64,000 bases of DNA from Avichristensenella sp031550535. GTDB taxonomy: Bacteria > Bacillota > Clostridia > Christensenellales > Aristaeellaceae. Shown here in pieces: positions 63,720 through 64,000 of the stretch; the stretch's first letter is position 1, and every line of letters begins with the position of its first letter. The translations under genes were made by a program, and so were the position numbers. Location of the stretch: positions 1 to 64,000 of the forward strand of contig JAVBOM010000030.1 of assembly GCA_031550535.1 (NCBI GenBank), given 5' to 3'. Below the pieces are notes generated by a model. It did no database searches. It was not told where the DNA came from and saw only the letters and a list, made by a program, of their open reading frames with translations.

Positions 63720-64000
63720 TCATAATGTCATGCTCATCCAGTAGCCGTCGCGGTACGTGCCGTCGGCCAGCTTCCGCTCGTGTTTCATCATGCCGTCCAC
63801 GGTGAAGCCCACGCGCATGTACAGCGCGATGGCCCGGGTGTTCGCGGTGTCCACGGTAAGCGTGGCCCGCTCCACACCGCTTTGGCGCAGCCAGGACAGC
63901 GCGGCCTCCATCAGCGCGCGGCCGATGCCCATGCCCCAGTGCGCCTCTTCGATGGCGATGCCGAGCTGGCCGATGTGCCGGGTGCGCAGGCGCGTATCAA
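63720..64000 (-). CDS. GNAT-family N-acetyltransferase, 5' end beyond the window
   Basis: The C-terminal 93 residues of a GNAT acetyltransferase; the start lies beyond position 64000. The acetyl-CoA-binding motif A is HWGMGIGRALMEAALSW and motif B is NTRAIALYMRVGFTVDG, followed by a short tail (YRDGYWMSMTL). It transfers acetyl from acetyl-CoA to an unknown amine. Reading continues unbroken to the window edge. The GtrA gene starts 31 bases after its stop. Confidence 0.88.
   Translation of the reverse strand, partial: DTRLRTRHIGQLGIAIEEAHWGMGIGRALMEAALSWLRQSGVERATLTVDTANTRAIALYMRVGFTVDGMMKHERKLADGTYRDGYWMSMTL

Overview
This window looks like chromosomal DNA of a G+C-rich, low-GC-clade-type Firmicute (Clostridia; Christensenellales would be a reasonable guess, which is inference only). 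The evidence is: two T-box leaders, strong Shine-Dalgarno sequences (AAGGAGG) in front of nearly every gene, TTGACA/TTGACG-17-TATAAT-type promoters, the conserved block rplS-rbgA-rnhB-yraN-(yifB)-dprA-topA-trmFO-hslV-hslU, and BspA-type leucine-rich-repeat surface proteins. No tRNA, rRNA, prophage, transposase or CRISPR array was seen.

Layout. 1-10.6 kb: a PfkB-family sugar kinase (+), then a minus-strand sugar block: nagA, a ROK-family kinase and a CTP-synthase-like protein read in frame into a tagaturonate epimerase (UxaE). Downstream of that block on the same strand are a BspA-like LRR protein and a flavodoxin/ferredoxin (EFR1) protein. 10.4-19 kb: ferredoxin, a 3-methyladenine-type glycosylase, a tocopherol-cyclase-like protein, a VTT/TMEM64 membrane protein, a RelB-YoeB toxin-antitoxin module, a DJ-1-like protein, an AEC transporter and aspartate kinase. 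19-30 kb: a solitary HipA-like kinase, a secreted beta-helix protein, a nucleotidyltransferase/PqqD/radical-SAM cluster that looks like peptide modification, and two exported or anchored TPR proteins. 30-41 kb: a T-box(Tyr)-controlled aminotransferase-tyrS-yigZ-methyltransferase(pseudogene) operon, T-box(Ser)-serS, small membrane/PH/SH3 proteins, and a response regulator-histidine kinase-thiamine pyrophosphokinase operon. 41-60 kb: the ribosome/DNA-processing housekeeping block, a 1289-residue double mannosyltransferase-like protein, HslVU, an EamA exporter and a sugar-phosphate isomerase-like TIM barrel. 60-64 kb: a membrane PH-like protein, a second LRR protein, peptide deformylase, a GtrA protein and a truncated GNAT acetyltransferase.

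The most unusual signal is a dispersed palindromic element, here called family A. Its unit is exactly 63 bp (21 codons), with an 87-bp (29-codon) variant, and it is built from two or three small hairpins. About 40 complete or partial copies lie in 64 kb, in both orientations, singly or as perfect head-to-tail tandems. They sit between genes, supply the stop codons of several genes, and lie in frame inside at least eight protein-coding genes, using five of the six possible reading frames. This resembles the protein-coding palindromic elements known from Rickettsia, but with an unrelated sequence and in a Firmicute-like genome. At least four further repeat families (B, C/F, D, and a 98-bp tandem) fill the larger intergenic gaps. 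Other notable points are the PyrG-UxaE read-through fusion with a lost glutaminase cysteine, a tyrosine T-box driving an aminotransferase plus tyrS, an amber-interrupted methyltransferase, and a toxin-antitoxin module bracketed by a 19-bp direct repeat.
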